NCBI GenBank assembly: GCA_029564115.1
Contig: JAKQQP010000063.1
Span: forward strand, 1 to 64,000
DNA: 64,000 nucleotides
Origin: Candidatus Rifleibacteriota bacterium
GTDB taxonomy: Bacteria; Riflebacteria; Ozemobacteria; Ozemobacterales; Ozemobacteraceae
Direction of reading: 5' to 3'
A model generated the notes under the pieces. That model worked only from the letters and a program-made list of their open reading frames with translations. It did not search any database and was not told where the DNA came from. Numbering within the stretch: the first letter of the stretch is position 1; every line of letters begins with the position of its first letter. Below, in pieces: positions 34,655 to 44,420 of this stretch. A program made the translations under genes and the position numbers.

Positions 34655-34680
34655 ATGCAAAAGATCAGAGATTTTTGCAT
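34655..34680. promoter_or_regulatory. Palindrome over the recA -35 box, candidate operator
   Basis: ATGCAAAA (34655-34662) and TTTTGCAT (34673-34680) are perfect 8-bp arms separated by 10 bases. The right arm contains the -35 box TTGCAT. A second, shorter inverted repeat (TCAGA/TCTGA) is interlaced with it. The position suggests repressor binding, for example by a lineage-specific LexA, but the sequence does not match the E. coli or Bacillus SOS boxes. Confidence 0.45.
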
Positions 34681-34704
34681 ATCTGAGGGAGGATGTGTTA
34701 TTCT
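34675..34704 (+). promoter_or_regulatory. Candidate recA promoter
   Basis: TTGCAT (34675-34680), 18 bp, TATTCT (34699-34704). Transcription would begin near 34711, downstream of the ATG at 34693; this supports the GTG at 34735 as the recA start. Confidence 0.5.
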
Positions 34705-34734
34705 GAGACAAACAAAATCAGGAGGCACTCTAAA

Positions 34735-35826
34735 GTGGCTGATCCCAGACAGATGAACGATAAGCAGACAAACCCCGAACGCCTGAAGTCCCTCGAAACC
34801 GCTATTTCCAGCATTGAAAAACAGTTCGGCAAAGGCGCCGTCATGCGTCTTGGCAGTTCAAGACATCTGCAGGTAGAGTCGATACCGACCGGTTCCATTT
34901 CGCTCGATTACGCGCTTGGCGTCGGTGGTATGCCCAGAGGCCGCATCATCGAAATCTTCGGGCCTGAATCATCAGGGAAAACGACTGTGGCGCTGCATTC
35001 GGTTGCTCAAGCTCAAAAAGCCGGCGGTGTCGCTGCTTTTATCGACGTAGAACACGCACTTGACCCTTCATACGCCAGAAAACTCGGAGTCGATACCGAA
35101 AATCTTCTTATCGCCCAGCCCAGCAGCGGCGAAGAAGCACTTGAGATCACTGAAGTTCTGGTGCGCAGCAACGCCATCGACATTATCGTCGTCGACTCCG
35201 TCGCAGCTCTTACCAGCAAAGCCGAAATCGACGGCGACATGGGTGACGCCACCGTGGGCATGCAGGCTCGCCTCATGTCGCAGGCCATGCGCAAACTGAC
35301 CCCTGTTGTCAGTAAATCACGCTGCGTCTGCATTTTTATCAACCAGATCCGTGAAAAAATTGGCGTGATGTTCGGAAACCCCGAAACGACGCCGGGCGGC
35401 CGGGCGCTCAAGTTTTTCTCATCAGTCCGGCTCGATATCCGCCGCAAAGACCAGATTAAAGAAGGCGACGAACCTACCGGTTACGTCACTGAGGTCAAGG
35501 TCGTAAAAAACAAAGTGGCGCCGCCATTCAAAAAAGCCAAGTTCGACATGATGTTTGGCCAGGGCATTTCTACCGAAGGTGAAGTTCTTGAACTCGCCGA
35601 AACGGCCAATATCATCAACAAATCAGGGGCATGGTATTCTTACGGTGATGTGCGCATCGGCCAGGGCCGCGAAAACGCCAAGCAGTTCATGCGCGAGAAC
35701 CCCGATATCTTCGCCGAAATCGTTTTAAAAGTGAAGAGAACACTGGGCATTATTGGCGATGAGCCTGCCGCTGCCACCGAAAAAGGCGCCAGCGAAGAAA
35801 AAAAGAAAACAGCTGCCAAAAAGTGA
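34735..35826 (+). CDS. recA: Recombinase RecA
   Basis: 363 residues from GTG at 34735, which has AGGAGG nine bases upstream; an ATG at 34753 is a second possibility. It forms filaments on single-stranded DNA, drives strand exchange and triggers LexA cleavage. Walker A GPESSGKT lies near residues 76-83; [35 protein letters not shown] and TPGGRALKF are typical. The C-terminus ends in the usual charged tail, here Lys/Ala-rich. The gene stands alone between a candidate operator/promoter and an intrinsic terminator. The 34693 start would place the start codon upstream of the predicted transcription start. Confidence 0.98.
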   Translation: MADPRQMNDKQTNPERLKSLETAISSIEKQFGKGAVMRLGSSRHLQVESIPTGSISLDYALGVGGMPRGRIIEIFGPESSGKTTVALHSVAQAQKAGGVAAFIDVEHALDPSYARKLGVDTENLLIAQPSSGEEALEITEVLVRSNAIDIIVVDSVAALTSKAEIDGDMGDATVGMQARLMSQAMRKLTPVVSKSRCVCIFINQIREKIGVMFGNPETTPGGRALKFFSSVRLDIRRKDQIKEGDEPTGYVTEVKVVKNKVAPPFKKAKFDMMFGQGISTEGEVLELAETANIINKSGAWYSYGDVRIGQGRENAKQFMRENPDIFAEIVLKVKRTLGIIGDEPAAATEKGASEEKKKTAAKK

Positions 35827-35840
35827 TCAATTAGGACAAA

Positions 35841-35887
35841 AGCCGTGGCACCAACAGACAAAAACTCTGCCGGTGCCCGGCTTTTTT
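35841..35887 (+). terminator. Intrinsic terminator of recA
   Basis: AGCCGTGGCACC (35841-35852) pairs with GGTGCCCGGCT (35872-35882) with one bulged base. The loop is 19 bases and a T-run follows to 35887. Confidence 0.85.
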
Positions 35888-35906
35888 ATTACGGGCCAAA
35901 ATCAGG

Positions 35907-38807
35907 GTGAAAAGCAGAAAAAGCAGATTTCTTGATTTCGCAGCGATTTCGGGGTTGCTTGTAGTGATCCCGGTGCTTTTTTCGATACTTCTTGTCACTC
36001 ACGTCATCGATACTCAAAAAAGTTCTGAACAGCAGGCAAGCATCGCCGGCCTCGACGAGCGGGCTCAAAGCCTTTTTGCCAACCTGGATGCTGAGAATCT
36101 ATTTTCTCCGGGGCTCGAGAAACTCGGCGACAAAATTCTGCCCATATGCAGCTCTCTTTCGGGCGAAACCGGGGCTGATGCTGCTACAATCGAGGTCATA
36201 ACAGAGTCAGCCCAAAAAATCTTCGTCGCGATGGGCCAGCAATTCAATCTTTTTGTTTTCGATGCCCGGGGCAGGCTTGTCAACACAAAATTTTCGCCGC
36301 AGGAACAGACGCGCCCCATGCAATATATCTGGAACTGCATAATCGGCAAAGAAAATCGCCAGGACTACAATACCCGAAAAGCCGATGTATCGAGCCTGCT
36401 CGGCCGCAGCTTCAGCATCACCAGAATTTCACACAGCAACGGAGTCTGTTTTCCAACTTTTAACTATGGTCGCCACGGACTATTTTATCACCGTCGCAAT
36501 AATGCCGACAATGGCGGAATCATCGCCTTTTCTGAGCTTAATCTTGATTTTGCATATCTTCTGCACGAAAACGTCAAACGCGCAGCATCGCACGAAAGCC
36601 CGATAATTCTTCGCAACCGCTCAGGGAGAATCCTGCACGGTTCTGACTATCACGCCCATGCTTCTGCACTTTTCGATCAGGCAACCACCGGGCTTGAACA
36701 GACAGTTGCAGCCGACGGCAACCTCTGGAAAAAATTTGCCATCAATGACATGGAACTGCTTTTTGGGACCAGGTTCTCGAGCAAGGGTCTGGATGCGATT
36801 AAATACGCGGCCACAGCTTGTTTTCTGCTGTTGATATGTTTTTCTCTCGCCTTTCTCTCGCGGATTTTCAACTCTGAAAAATCAATATGGCTGTCGATTC
36901 GCCTGAAACTGATCGTCATTTTTCTTTTTGCGGTTTATCTACCGGTGCTTGGTCTTTTTCTGCTGGGCTTCAACGGTTTGCGCGATCACCGCACGGTTCT
37001 CGAGAACGAAACCCGCAAAGGTCTTTTAGACATTATGATGGGCATAGATTCAGGGTTTTCTAAAAAAGAAAAAGAGATCGCCACAACCTTTGAACGTTTT
37101 TTTCTTGACCGCAGCTGGCATCGGGAGCTTTCAGACAACTGGAAAAAAGCGGATCTGGCAGTAAGAAAAAGCAGTGGTACACCTGCCCATGGTGAGAATT
37201 TTTTCAACTGGCTGGAAGTGAGGGATATTCACCTGAATCAGCTGTATTCGACTTCAACGGGTGAAGCAAACGACCGTGTCAAGGCCATGGGGCGAACAAT
37301 GTCGCTGATCTGCCTCGAAAAAACCATACCAGAAAGACTTCAGGAAGCCGGAACCAGACCGAAGCAATCTGATCTGGTTCTTGTAAATCTGCTCGAAAAC
37401 CCGGTAATAGGTTTCTCGCACCTTTTTGAGCGACCCGGTCACGTTGTTCCGATGCAGTTTGAGGGCTCTAGCGTATATTGGTACTGGAACTTTTACCCTG
37501 AAAAAGACAGCAAGGTCGCCTTTGTCGGCGGCAACAGCAATGCCTACTTCAACGCCTGCAAATATCTGGACAGGGTTATGCTCGAACGTTTCACCATGGG
37601 CGACAGTGCAGTTAAAGTGATTGCTTTTCACCCTGGAAGCCAGTTCTGGTGGCCGGCTGCAACAAAAATCGAGAAGCCGATGGCCAATCTTTTCAAGCTT
37701 GCGGCTCTCAACGACAAGGCTGAAAGTTCTCAAATCGAATTTGCCGGGAAAAAGTATATCGCTGCCTGCATGCCCGGCATCAAGCTGCAGAATTTTTACA
37801 TTGCCTGCCTTTTCCCCGGCGATGCAATAGACGCAAGAATCTCAGGAATGTGGTCGAGCATCAACCTTGGGGTTGTTTTCATTCTCTTGATTGCGGCCCT
37901 GACCGGCATGCTGCTTTCAAAAACTTTTCTGCAGCCGATATCAGAGCTCAGTTCTGGCTTAAGCGCTCTAAGAAAGCGCAACACGGGGTTTCGCGTCAAA
38001 ATCGACAATCAGGACGAACTTGGCGATTTGGGGCAAACCTTCAATCAGATGATGGACGATGTTAAGGAAATGCTGATTGCCGGAACAGTTCAGAAATGTC
38101 TGATTCCAGAGCACTGCCCTGAGATAAAAGGCTATGAATGCCTGATCTACAATCGTATGGCTGCTGACGTCGGTGGCGACTACGCTGATATTTTCAGTCT
38201 CGGCAACAGCCGCTATCTGATTGTCCTTGGCGATGTAACGGGGCACGGAGTCAGTTCTTCGCTGCTCACGGCAATGGTTAAAGCCTCGGTATTCAGATTC
38301 GCCTCAGCAGAAACCGATCTCAGAATTATGCTGAAACGTCTCAGTATCATGATTTTCGAACTTTTGAACCGTCGCAAGCTCATGACTTTCTGCGCCATAA
38401 TTCTTGATACGGCCAACAACAGTTACGCGGTCGCCAACGCCGGGCACCCCTTTCCGCTTGTTGTCAGCCACAATGGGTCGGCAACCTTTATCGAACATTC
38501 TGCGCTGCCCCTTGGTGTATCGCCGAAACGCAGCAATTATGAAATTGTCGAGGGACATCTGCAGCCAGAAGACATGCTTTTTATCTATTCAGACGGCATC
38601 GTCGAGGGCACAAACCCCGATGGCGAAGAGTTTGGTCTGCAGAGAATCAAAAGCATACTCTCAGAAAATACGCATTCACCGCTTACAACAACGCGCGACA
38701 GGCTTTTAAATGAATTTTCAGAGCACTATCGTCGTGAAGAACTCGATGATGACCTGACATTCATCATGTTCAAACGTCAGCGACGCGCCGCAGAGCAACT
38801 ACAGTAA
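35907..38807 (+). CDS. Membrane receptor with HAMP and SpoIIE-type PP2C phosphatase
   Basis: 966 residues. TM1 (10-32), first extracytoplasmic region, TM2 (293-312), TM3 (about 330-355), second extracytoplasmic region, TM4 (651-672), HAMP (673-722) and a PP2C domain (735-960). All catalytic motifs are intact: VGGDYADIF, LGDVTGHG, YSDGIVE and DDDLTFI. Such enzymes dephosphorylate anti-sigma-factor antagonists (RsbV/SpoIIAA type) and so switch alternative sigma factors or other outputs. The predicted GTG start has no clear ribosome site. It ends 38 bases inside the convergent paralogue. The N-terminal receptor is built like those of that paralogue and of the diguanylate cyclase at 15651. Confidence 0.88.
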   Translation: MKSRKSRFLDFAAISGLLVVIPVLFSILLVTHVIDTQKSSEQQASIAGLDERAQSLFANLDAENLFSPGLEKLGDKILPICSSLSGETGADAATIEVITESAQKIFVAMGQQFNLFVFDARGRLVNTKFSPQEQTRPMQYIWNCIIGKENRQDYNTRKADVSSLLGRSFSITRISHSNGVCFPTFNYGRHGLFYHRRNNADNGGIIAFSELNLDFAYLLHENVKRAASHESPIILRNRSGRILHGSDYHAHASALFDQATTGLEQTVAADGNLWKKFAINDMELLFGTRFSSKGLDAIKYAATACFLLLICFSLAFLSRIFNSEKSIWLSIRLKLIVIFLFAVYLPVLGLFLLGFNGLRDHRTVLENETRKGLLDIMMGIDSGFSKKEKEIATTFERFFLDRSWHRELSDNWKKADLAVRKSSGTPAHGENFFNWLEVRDIHLNQLYSTSTGEANDRVKAMGRTMSLICLEKTIPERLQEAGTRPKQSDLVLVNLLENPVIGFSHLFERPGHVVPMQFEGSSVYWYWNFYPEKDSKVAFVGGNSNAYFNACKYLDRVMLERFTMGDSAVKVIAFHPGSQFWWPAATKIEKPMANLFKLAALNDKAESSQIEFAGKKYIAACMPGIKLQNFYIACLFPGDAIDARISGMWSSINLGVVFILLIAALTGMLLSKTFLQPISELSSGLSALRKRNTGFRVKIDNQDELGDLGQTFNQMMDDVKEMLIAGTVQKCLIPEHCPEIKGYECLIYNRMAADVGGDYADIFSLGNSRYLIVLGDVTGHGVSSSLLTAMVKASVFRFASAETDLRIMLKRLSIMIFELLNRRKLMTFCAIILDTANNSYAVANAGHPFPLVVSHNGSATFIEHSALPLGVSPKRSNYEIVEGHLQPEDMLFIYSDGIVEGTNPDGEEFGLQRIKSILSENTHSPLTTTRDRLLNEFSEHYRREELDDDLTFIMFKRQRRAAEQLQ

Positions 38808-41619
38808 CATCATCGTCAGGCTCCCGACCAGCCAGACAATTGTCGTATTCACCCATGAGTCTGTCGACAATGGCTTCAGCAGTTTGCCCAATCGTTTTTT
38901 CGAGAGTGTTTTTCAGACGCTCATAACCATATTGTTGCCCCGCCGCATCAGTGACTTCAACCAGGCCATCAGTGTAAAAAATCAAAGCAGCCCCGGGCAA
39001 AAGCTGCAACTCACGGATCTTCAGATTTTTGAGCGACTGACGCGCACCAACCGGAAGGTGTATGGAAGCAAGCTCGCTACAGACACCTCCGGCTGTCAGC
39101 ATGATTGGAAAATTGTGGCCGGCATTGGCATACTCGCATCGCCCGCTGGGCAAATGCAGAGTTGCGGCAAAAACGGTAATCATTTTTCTGACTGGGGGAG
39201 CTCCAAAATATGAGTGAACAGTCAGATTGAGGTCAACAAAAAGAGTCTGCAGGTCGCATTTTTCTTTGAGGCCGTGATAGACGACTGCTTTAGCCATAGC
39301 CATGACCAGAGCCGAACTGACACCGTGGCCAGCAACATCGCCAATAAGAATGCAGATATTTTCGGGGTCGAGAACATGAATGTCGAAGTAATCGCCACCG
39401 ACCGCCGAAGCCATACGGTTGGCAAAACTGAGCTGATAGCCATCGAGCGCCGGCGGCACAGCAGGAAGAAGCGACTCCTGAACATCTCGAGCCAGCTGCA
39501 TCTCTTTCAGATCAGCGATCATGTGGTTAAAACTCGCGGCAAGATCGCCAAATTCATCCTGTTGCAGGGTTTCGATTCTGAAGTCGGCATTACGAGACTT
39601 TATCGCTGCCACACCGTCGCCCAGGCGATTGACCGGCACAATGAAAGTACCGGCCAGCAACCAGCCGGCCAACAGAGCCAGAAAAACAAAAAGCAGCATG
39701 GCAGCCAGAATCTGGCGTTTCAACCCGACGAGTTCTCTGGCAATCAACCGATATGGGTAAAAAGCGAACAGGCTGTAGTCGCCAAGATATTTGCCGCGCT
39801 GACCAAAGAGCAGATAATCTTCATCGGCCACCCGCATTTTTGTTTCAAGCGGTTTATCTGCAAAAATGACTCTTCCGGCAAATTCTCTGAGGTTATGATC
39901 ATCTCTCACCTTTGCCGGTAACCATGTGCCATTTGCATTTTCGACCGCCGCCAGCGTAAATGGCCCGGCCTCGGCAGCAGCATATCTGCCTGCCAGCCGC
40001 GAATGCACCAGACGTCTGGTCAGGCGAGCTGCCGACTGCAGTATATACACATAGATGGCAGAGGCATCCGAGGCATTATAGGCGACTTTCCAGAAAATAA
40101 ACATCGGCACAGGCCCGAACGACATACGATGCACCTCATCGGGTCTGTCGAAAAAGAACCATAAACCTGCTTCAGGGCTGCGAACAGCCATATCGAGAAG
40201 CGGGTCCACAGACGCCGTGAGTCTGGAGCCAAAAACATTGTCAAGACAAAAGCGGGAAAAAGCGTCTGAAACTTCGCGCATTCCCTCGAAAACGAGCTCA
40301 TTCTGCGCCGCGAAAATAACTTCGGCATTGCTGGCATTGCGAAGCTCGAAAGTGATCAGATCATTACTCAGAATTCTTTGCTCGAGTCTCTGCCTGACCT
40401 CCGGTCGGTTATAATCTGTCGCAGCCTTGCTGAGCTCCCTGAAATCATTGATGAAGCTTTCACCGACGTTGCGAAAAGATTCGTCGAAACCCACCAGCAG
40501 CTGTCTGCTCTGATTGGCGGCGCGCGCGACAAGCGTCGCCTCGCGGTCGTCAAGGTAGCGATAGCCGAGATAAGCAAAACCCATGATCGGGCTGAGAACA
40601 GCTACCAGAAACAGCCCCAGCAGCTTTGCCCTGATCGGAACGAAGTGACTGCTGACATTAATTTTGTAATAGGCAAAAAAAGCCAGCAAAGCAAGAAGCA
40701 GCAACGCCAGGTGCAAAAACCACTGCAGCTTCGTAAATTTTTCGATACCCGAAACTGCCGCAGCGATCACCCAGATATTTTCGCTTTCCCATCCATTCCA
40801 GATGTGGCCATGCTCGTCGAGATAATTTTTTTGCTGCATCAGAGCAACTTTACGAAAAATTGCGGCGGATTCTTCATCAGACAGGGTATTACGGCTAAAA
40901 TGCGTGATTTCTTCGTTATTTTTACCGGCAACCACACAGCTGACGGCGAATTCTCCGCCCATTGTTTTCATTGTCTGCTTCAACCTGAAATCTGGGGGCG
41001 GAAGTCCCCAAAGGATCATGAGTATACCCTGCCCGGGTCTGTCTCGATCGTTGACCCAGTAAATCAGGCCCGGAGTTTGCTTAACGATTATCTGAACCGC
41101 GTTATCACGGCCTTCAACAAACTGCGCCATACGAAATTCGTTACCAAGAAACGCTTTAAGCTGTCGTCTGAGACGCTGAAAACGTATGCCCTGTTCTATC
41201 GGGTCGCAAGACAGCAGCTCCCAGAGGCGACTGCCCAGAAACCTGGACTTTAACTGAATCTGGCGCGGCGAAATCAGCCTGCTCTCTTCGTCAAAAATAT
41301 AGAGGTCAAAATCGACCGGCAGAAACTTCTGTAAACTTCTTGTAACAGAGAGCAACTCAGCCTGATCATTGCCGGCACGGCGCACAGAATACCAGGCTCC
41401 CCTGGCAACTTTTTCGACGAATTCCGTGGTGTCACTCTCGCGGGCAATCTTTGCCAGATCGATCTCCAGCTGTTGCGCAACTGCAGCGAGGTGTTTTTCG
41501 CGCTCAAGAACGATCGTATGAAAAGCAAGACCGGCGGCGACCAGCAGAGGCAAAACAATGAAAAGCGCGACAGAGGCAAAATGTTTGCCAGGCTGCAAAA
41601 ACCGGAAGCGCTTTTCCAT
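38770..41619 (-). CDS. Membrane receptor with HAMP and SpoIIE-type PP2C phosphatase, second copy
   Basis: 949 residues, same plan as its convergent neighbour: TM1 (17-34), TM2 (about 297-313), TM3 (about 328-350), TM4 (about 632-655), HAMP (656-705), PP2C (715-945). Catalytic motifs VGGDYFDI, IGDVAGHG, YTDGLVE and PDDDVTVVAL are complete. The extracytoplasmic parts are clearly diverged from the other copy, so the two probably sense different signals. GAAAGG lies about seven bases before the ATG. It overlaps the other copy tail to tail by 38 bases, which suggests an inverted duplication followed by divergence. Confidence 0.88.
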   Translation of the reverse strand: MEKRFRFLQPGKHFASVALFIVLPLLVAAGLAFHTIVLEREKHLAAVAQQLEIDLAKIARESDTTEFVEKVARGAWYSVRRAGNDQAELLSVTRSLQKFLPVDFDLYIFDEESRLISPRQIQLKSRFLGSRLWELLSCDPIEQGIRFQRLRRQLKAFLGNEFRMAQFVEGRDNAVQIIVKQTPGLIYWVNDRDRPGQGILMILWGLPPPDFRLKQTMKTMGGEFAVSCVVAGKNNEEITHFSRNTLSDEESAAIFRKVALMQQKNYLDEHGHIWNGWESENIWVIAAAVSGIEKFTKLQWFLHLALLLLALLAFFAYYKINVSSHFVPIRAKLLGLFLVAVLSPIMGFAYLGYRYLDDREATLVARAANQSRQLLVGFDESFRNVGESFINDFRELSKAATDYNRPEVRQRLEQRILSNDLITFELRNASNAEVIFAAQNELVFEGMREVSDAFSRFCLDNVFGSRLTASVDPLLDMAVRSPEAGLWFFFDRPDEVHRMSFGPVPMFIFWKVAYNASDASAIYVYILQSAARLTRRLVHSRLAGRYAAAEAGPFTLAAVENANGTWLPAKVRDDHNLREFAGRVIFADKPLETKMRVADEDYLLFGQRGKYLGDYSLFAFYPYRLIARELVGLKRQILAAMLLFVFLALLAGWLLAGTFIVPVNRLGDGVAAIKSRNADFRIETLQQDEFGDLAASFNHMIADLKEMQLARDVQESLLPAVPPALDGYQLSFANRMASAVGGDYFDIHVLDPENICILIGDVAGHGVSSALVMAMAKAVVYHGLKEKCDLQTLFVDLNLTVHSYFGAPPVRKMITVFAATLHLPSGRCEYANAGHNFPIMLTAGGVCSELASIHLPVGARQSLKNLKIRELQLLPGAALIFYTDGLVEVTDAAGQQYGYERLKNTLEKTIGQTAEAIVDRLMGEYDNCLAGREPDDDVTVVALRRVADV

Positions 41620-41647
41620 TGCATTGCCTTTCGGGGTTGTGTATTAT
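41619..41647 (+). promoter_or_regulatory. Promoter of the DUF368 transporter gene
   Basis: TTGCAT (41619-41624), a 17-bp spacer and TATTAT (41642-41647) lie about 50 bases upstream of the ATG at 41699. The -35 overlaps the start codon region of the divergent PP2C receptor gene. Confidence 0.6.
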
Positions 41648-41698
41648 CATGAACCTTGCATAATCACTATAACCGAAAAGGATAATTCCTGTAAAACA

Positions 41699-42697
41699 AT
41701 GGAAATCATTATCAACATTCTGCGGGGTATTGCAATTGGCCTGGCAAATATAATTCCCGGCGTCAGCGGCGGCACCATGGCTCTGATTCTTGGCATTTAC
41801 GGCCGTCTGCTGAATGCACTCAGCGCCCTCGGACCGCAAACGCTCAAGGCATTGGGCGGCGGCAGACAGAGCATAAAAAACGAACTACAGCGTCTGGATT
41901 TTACTTTTCTGGCCTCACTTGGAGCAGGAGCCGCTCTGGCAATAATTGCCTCCGCCCGTATTATGACAAATCTCCTCGAACAGCACCACGACCCGACTTT
42001 TGGCTTTTTTTTCGGCCTGGTGCTGGCGTCGGTTGTGGTTCCCTATCAGCTTATTAAACGTTTCAGTTTCAGCTCTATAGTTTCAGCGGCGCTGGCAATA
42101 GCCATGGTCATTGGCCTGACTCTCGCCATGAGTGGCGAAGACCGCCTGGAAGCAGCGCGAAAAAAAGCGGCTCTGAAAAGCGCAACCACTGCCAGTTCTG
42201 CGGCCACCGAAGGGCAATCCGGCGGTCGGGTTCCCGAAGACGCGCGAACCATGGTTTTCTTTGTCGCTGCCGGGGCAATAGCCATTTCTGCTATGATTCT
42301 TCCCGGGATCAGCGGCTCATTTATGCTGCTGCTGATGGGAGTTTATTTCGACATACTCGTCTGTATCAATGAGCGCCAGATTGTGCTGCTGGCATGCTTC
42401 GGCCTGGGATGCCTGGCCGGTCTGGCAGTTTTTACACGGTTTTTGAATTATCTTTTAAAGAATTTTCATGACACTACCATGGCTTTTCTCATGGGGCTGG
42501 TGATCGGCTCTTTATACGCAATATGGCCGTTCAAGAGTTTCGTTTTTGCCGATGGTCGACGTATCGACATTGCCAATATCATGCCGCAAGCTCTTGGAAG
42601 CAACGAACAGCTCACCATTTCCACTGTCATCGCCGGCTGTCTGCTTGTCGCCCTGTTTATTTTCATCGAAAAAAGGCAAAAAAAAGATTCAGCCTGA
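41699..42697 (+). CDS. DUF368 polyprenyl-phosphate transporter (PopT-like)
   Basis: 332 residues from ATG at 41699; the open frame extends to 41558 but would begin upstream of the predicted promoter. About eight to nine membrane helices. The family signature GLANIIPGVSGGTMALILGIYGRL is at the N-terminus, and a second MILPGISGSFMLLLMGVY near residue 200 shows the inverted-repeat topology. DUF368 proteins recycle undecaprenyl phosphate to the inner face of the membrane. The middle loop (about 150-180) is longer than usual and Ala/Ser/Thr/Lys-rich. A housekeeping role in cell-wall synthesis fits anmK and ispG in the same window. Confidence 0.9.
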   Translation: MEIIINILRGIAIGLANIIPGVSGGTMALILGIYGRLLNALSALGPQTLKALGGGRQSIKNELQRLDFTFLASLGAGAALAIIASARIMTNLLEQHHDPTFGFFFGLVLASVVVPYQLIKRFSFSSIVSAALAIAMVIGLTLAMSGEDRLEAARKKAALKSATTASSAATEGQSGGRVPEDARTMVFFVAAGAIAISAMILPGISGSFMLLLMGVYFDILVCINERQIVLLACFGLGCLAGLAVFTRFLNYLLKNFHDTTMAFLMGLVIGSLYAIWPFKSFVFADGRRIDIANIMPQALGSNEQLTISTVIAGCLLVALFIFIEKRQKKDSA

Positions 42698-42701
42698 GTC
42701 T

Positions 42702-44351
42702 TTATTTATCGGCCTCTTTTACCGCTTTATCTAACCAGATGTGGCGGTATTGAATCAGAGATTCGCCCATCGAACTGAGAACCAGACCACGCACCTGTGG
42801 CTGATAAAGAATATGTACTGTATAGAAATACATATAGACCCAGGGTGCTTCTTCGACAATCAGCTTTTCAGCCTGCTGATACAGCTCAACCCTTTCACTC
42901 ATCTCTGTTTCAAATCTTGCCTTGTCGAGCAGGCCGTCGACTACAGGGTCATTGAAGCCACAAAAATTATAGCCGGTGCCAATGTTCGATGAATGAAACA
43001 GGGTGTGAAGAAAACTGTCGGGGTCAGGGTAGTCTACCGTCCAGCCCATGCGAAAAAATGGTGCCCTGCCGGCCTCGATGCTGCTGAGATGTTCGCCGAA
43101 TTCGACTTCCCTGACGCTGCAGCTGATGCCGATGTCTCGCAGATTGGCGAGAACGAATTCAGCCGTGCGGCTGTGAATTGAATCACGGTTGTATTGCAGA
43201 ACTATTTCGGGGAAGCCTTTGCCACCCGGATACCCGGCCTGCGCGAGATAGTCGCGAGCCTTGTCGATATCGTAGGAATAACCGGCGGCGCCGGGGTCAT
43301 GCCCGGGAATACCTGGCGGCAAAACACCTCGAGCAACCTGGGCCCGGTCGTTCAGAACCAGCTTAACTATCGTTTCGCGATCTATGGCGTAATTAAAGGC
43401 TTTGCGCACCAGCTTGTCATCGAAGGGCGGAGTTTTGATGTTCATACCAAGATAGTTTGTGCCCCACAGATTCGATTCGAGCAGTCGTTGTGAGAGATCG
43501 CGGTTTTGCTTGACGTTACGGTATTGTGAGTCAGGCACATCGACCTGGCTGAGACGACCGGCCAGAAACTCGTTGAAGCGATCGTTTTCATCGACAATTA
43601 CCGGGAATTCCAGGCTGTCAAGCCAGGGGCGACCGCGGAAATAATTTTCATTGGCGGCAAGCACAATCGTTTCTGAGGCCGAGGCAACCCATCTGAAAGG
43701 GCCGGTACCCACCGGTACCGACTTCAGATCATTTTCAGCATCCTCGCGGGGCACTATCCCCGCGTTGATCATAGCCAGCAAAGAAACGAACGGTGCAAAA
43801 GGTTTTTCGAGAACAAACTCGACAGTATGGTCGTCGATCATGCGCAACCCTTCTATATCGGCAGCGCTGCCCTCGCTGAAAGCTCCCGCACCTTTAATGA
43901 CCCTGAAAAAAGAAGCCTGTGAATCTTCGCGAGGCTCGAGAAGGCGCTTGAAAGAATAGACCACATCGGCTGCTGTGAGCGTTCGGCCACCATTCCTGGT
44001 TGGTTGCCCGCCAACCTGATCGTGAAAACTGACGTCTTTGCGCAACGCAAAAGTGTATGTAAGCTTGTCGTCACTTATTTTCCAGGAATGGGCAATAGAA
44101 GGAATCACTCTGCCATCCTGATCGAAGTCGACGAGGCAGTCATAAATCTGGCGGCAGACTTCGTGCGAATTGGAATCTTTGATCAAAACAGGGTCGAGCA
44201 CGATATAAGAATCTGCAAAAGCTCTGCGGTAAACGCCCCCAACCTTTGGGCCAACCTTTTCTGGCTCTGGCGAACTTGCTTTTTCGAAACAACCGCAAAG
44301 CATTACAGTAACTGTTAAAACGGCAATAATCCTGCGCAATGAAAAACACAT
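42702..44351 (-). CDS. OppA-family (SBP family 5) peptide-binding lipoprotein
   Basis: 549 residues from ATG at 44351; the frame extends to 44549 through repeat DNA and is rejected there. A lipoprotein signal (VTVMLCGC) is followed by family 5 features: DCLVDFDQDGRVIPSIAHSWKISDD, YTFALRKDVSFHDQ, TAADVVYSFKRLLEP, VPVGTGPFRWV, RKAFNYAIDRE and QAGYPGGKGFPEI. It captures oligopeptides or similar ligands for an ABC importer. No permease or ATPase genes are next to it, so it is an orphan binding protein. GAGAGG lies about ten bases before the start. Confidence 0.93.
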   Translation of the reverse strand: MCFSLRRIIAVLTVTVMLCGCFEKASSPEPEKVGPKVGGVYRRAFADSYIVLDPVLIKDSNSHEVCRQIYDCLVDFDQDGRVIPSIAHSWKISDDKLTYTFALRKDVSFHDQVGGQPTRNGGRTLTAADVVYSFKRLLEPREDSQASFFRVIKGAGAFSEGSAADIEGLRMIDDHTVEFVLEKPFAPFVSLLAMINAGIVPREDAENDLKSVPVGTGPFRWVASASETIVLAANENYFRGRPWLDSLEFPVIVDENDRFNEFLAGRLSQVDVPDSQYRNVKQNRDLSQRLLESNLWGTNYLGMNIKTPPFDDKLVRKAFNYAIDRETIVKLVLNDRAQVARGVLPPGIPGHDPGAAGYSYDIDKARDYLAQAGYPGGKGFPEIVLQYNRDSIHSRTAEFVLANLRDIGISCSVREVEFGEHLSSIEAGRAPFFRMGWTVDYPDPDSFLHTLFHSSNIGTGYNFCGFNDPVVDGLLDKARFETEMSERVELYQQAEKLIVEEAPWVYMYFYTVHILYQPQVRGLVLSSMGESLIQYRHIWLDKAVKEADK

Positions 44352-44420
44352 TTCTGAAAAACCTCTCACAGAAGATCTCAACCATTGTATCAGAGTTTTC
44401 AACCAGCATGGAATTTTTTT

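Noticed and set aside
34693..34734. ATG at 34693 as recA start
   Set aside because: It lies between the predicted -35 and -10 boxes, and the GTG at 34735 has an AGGAGG site at good spacing.
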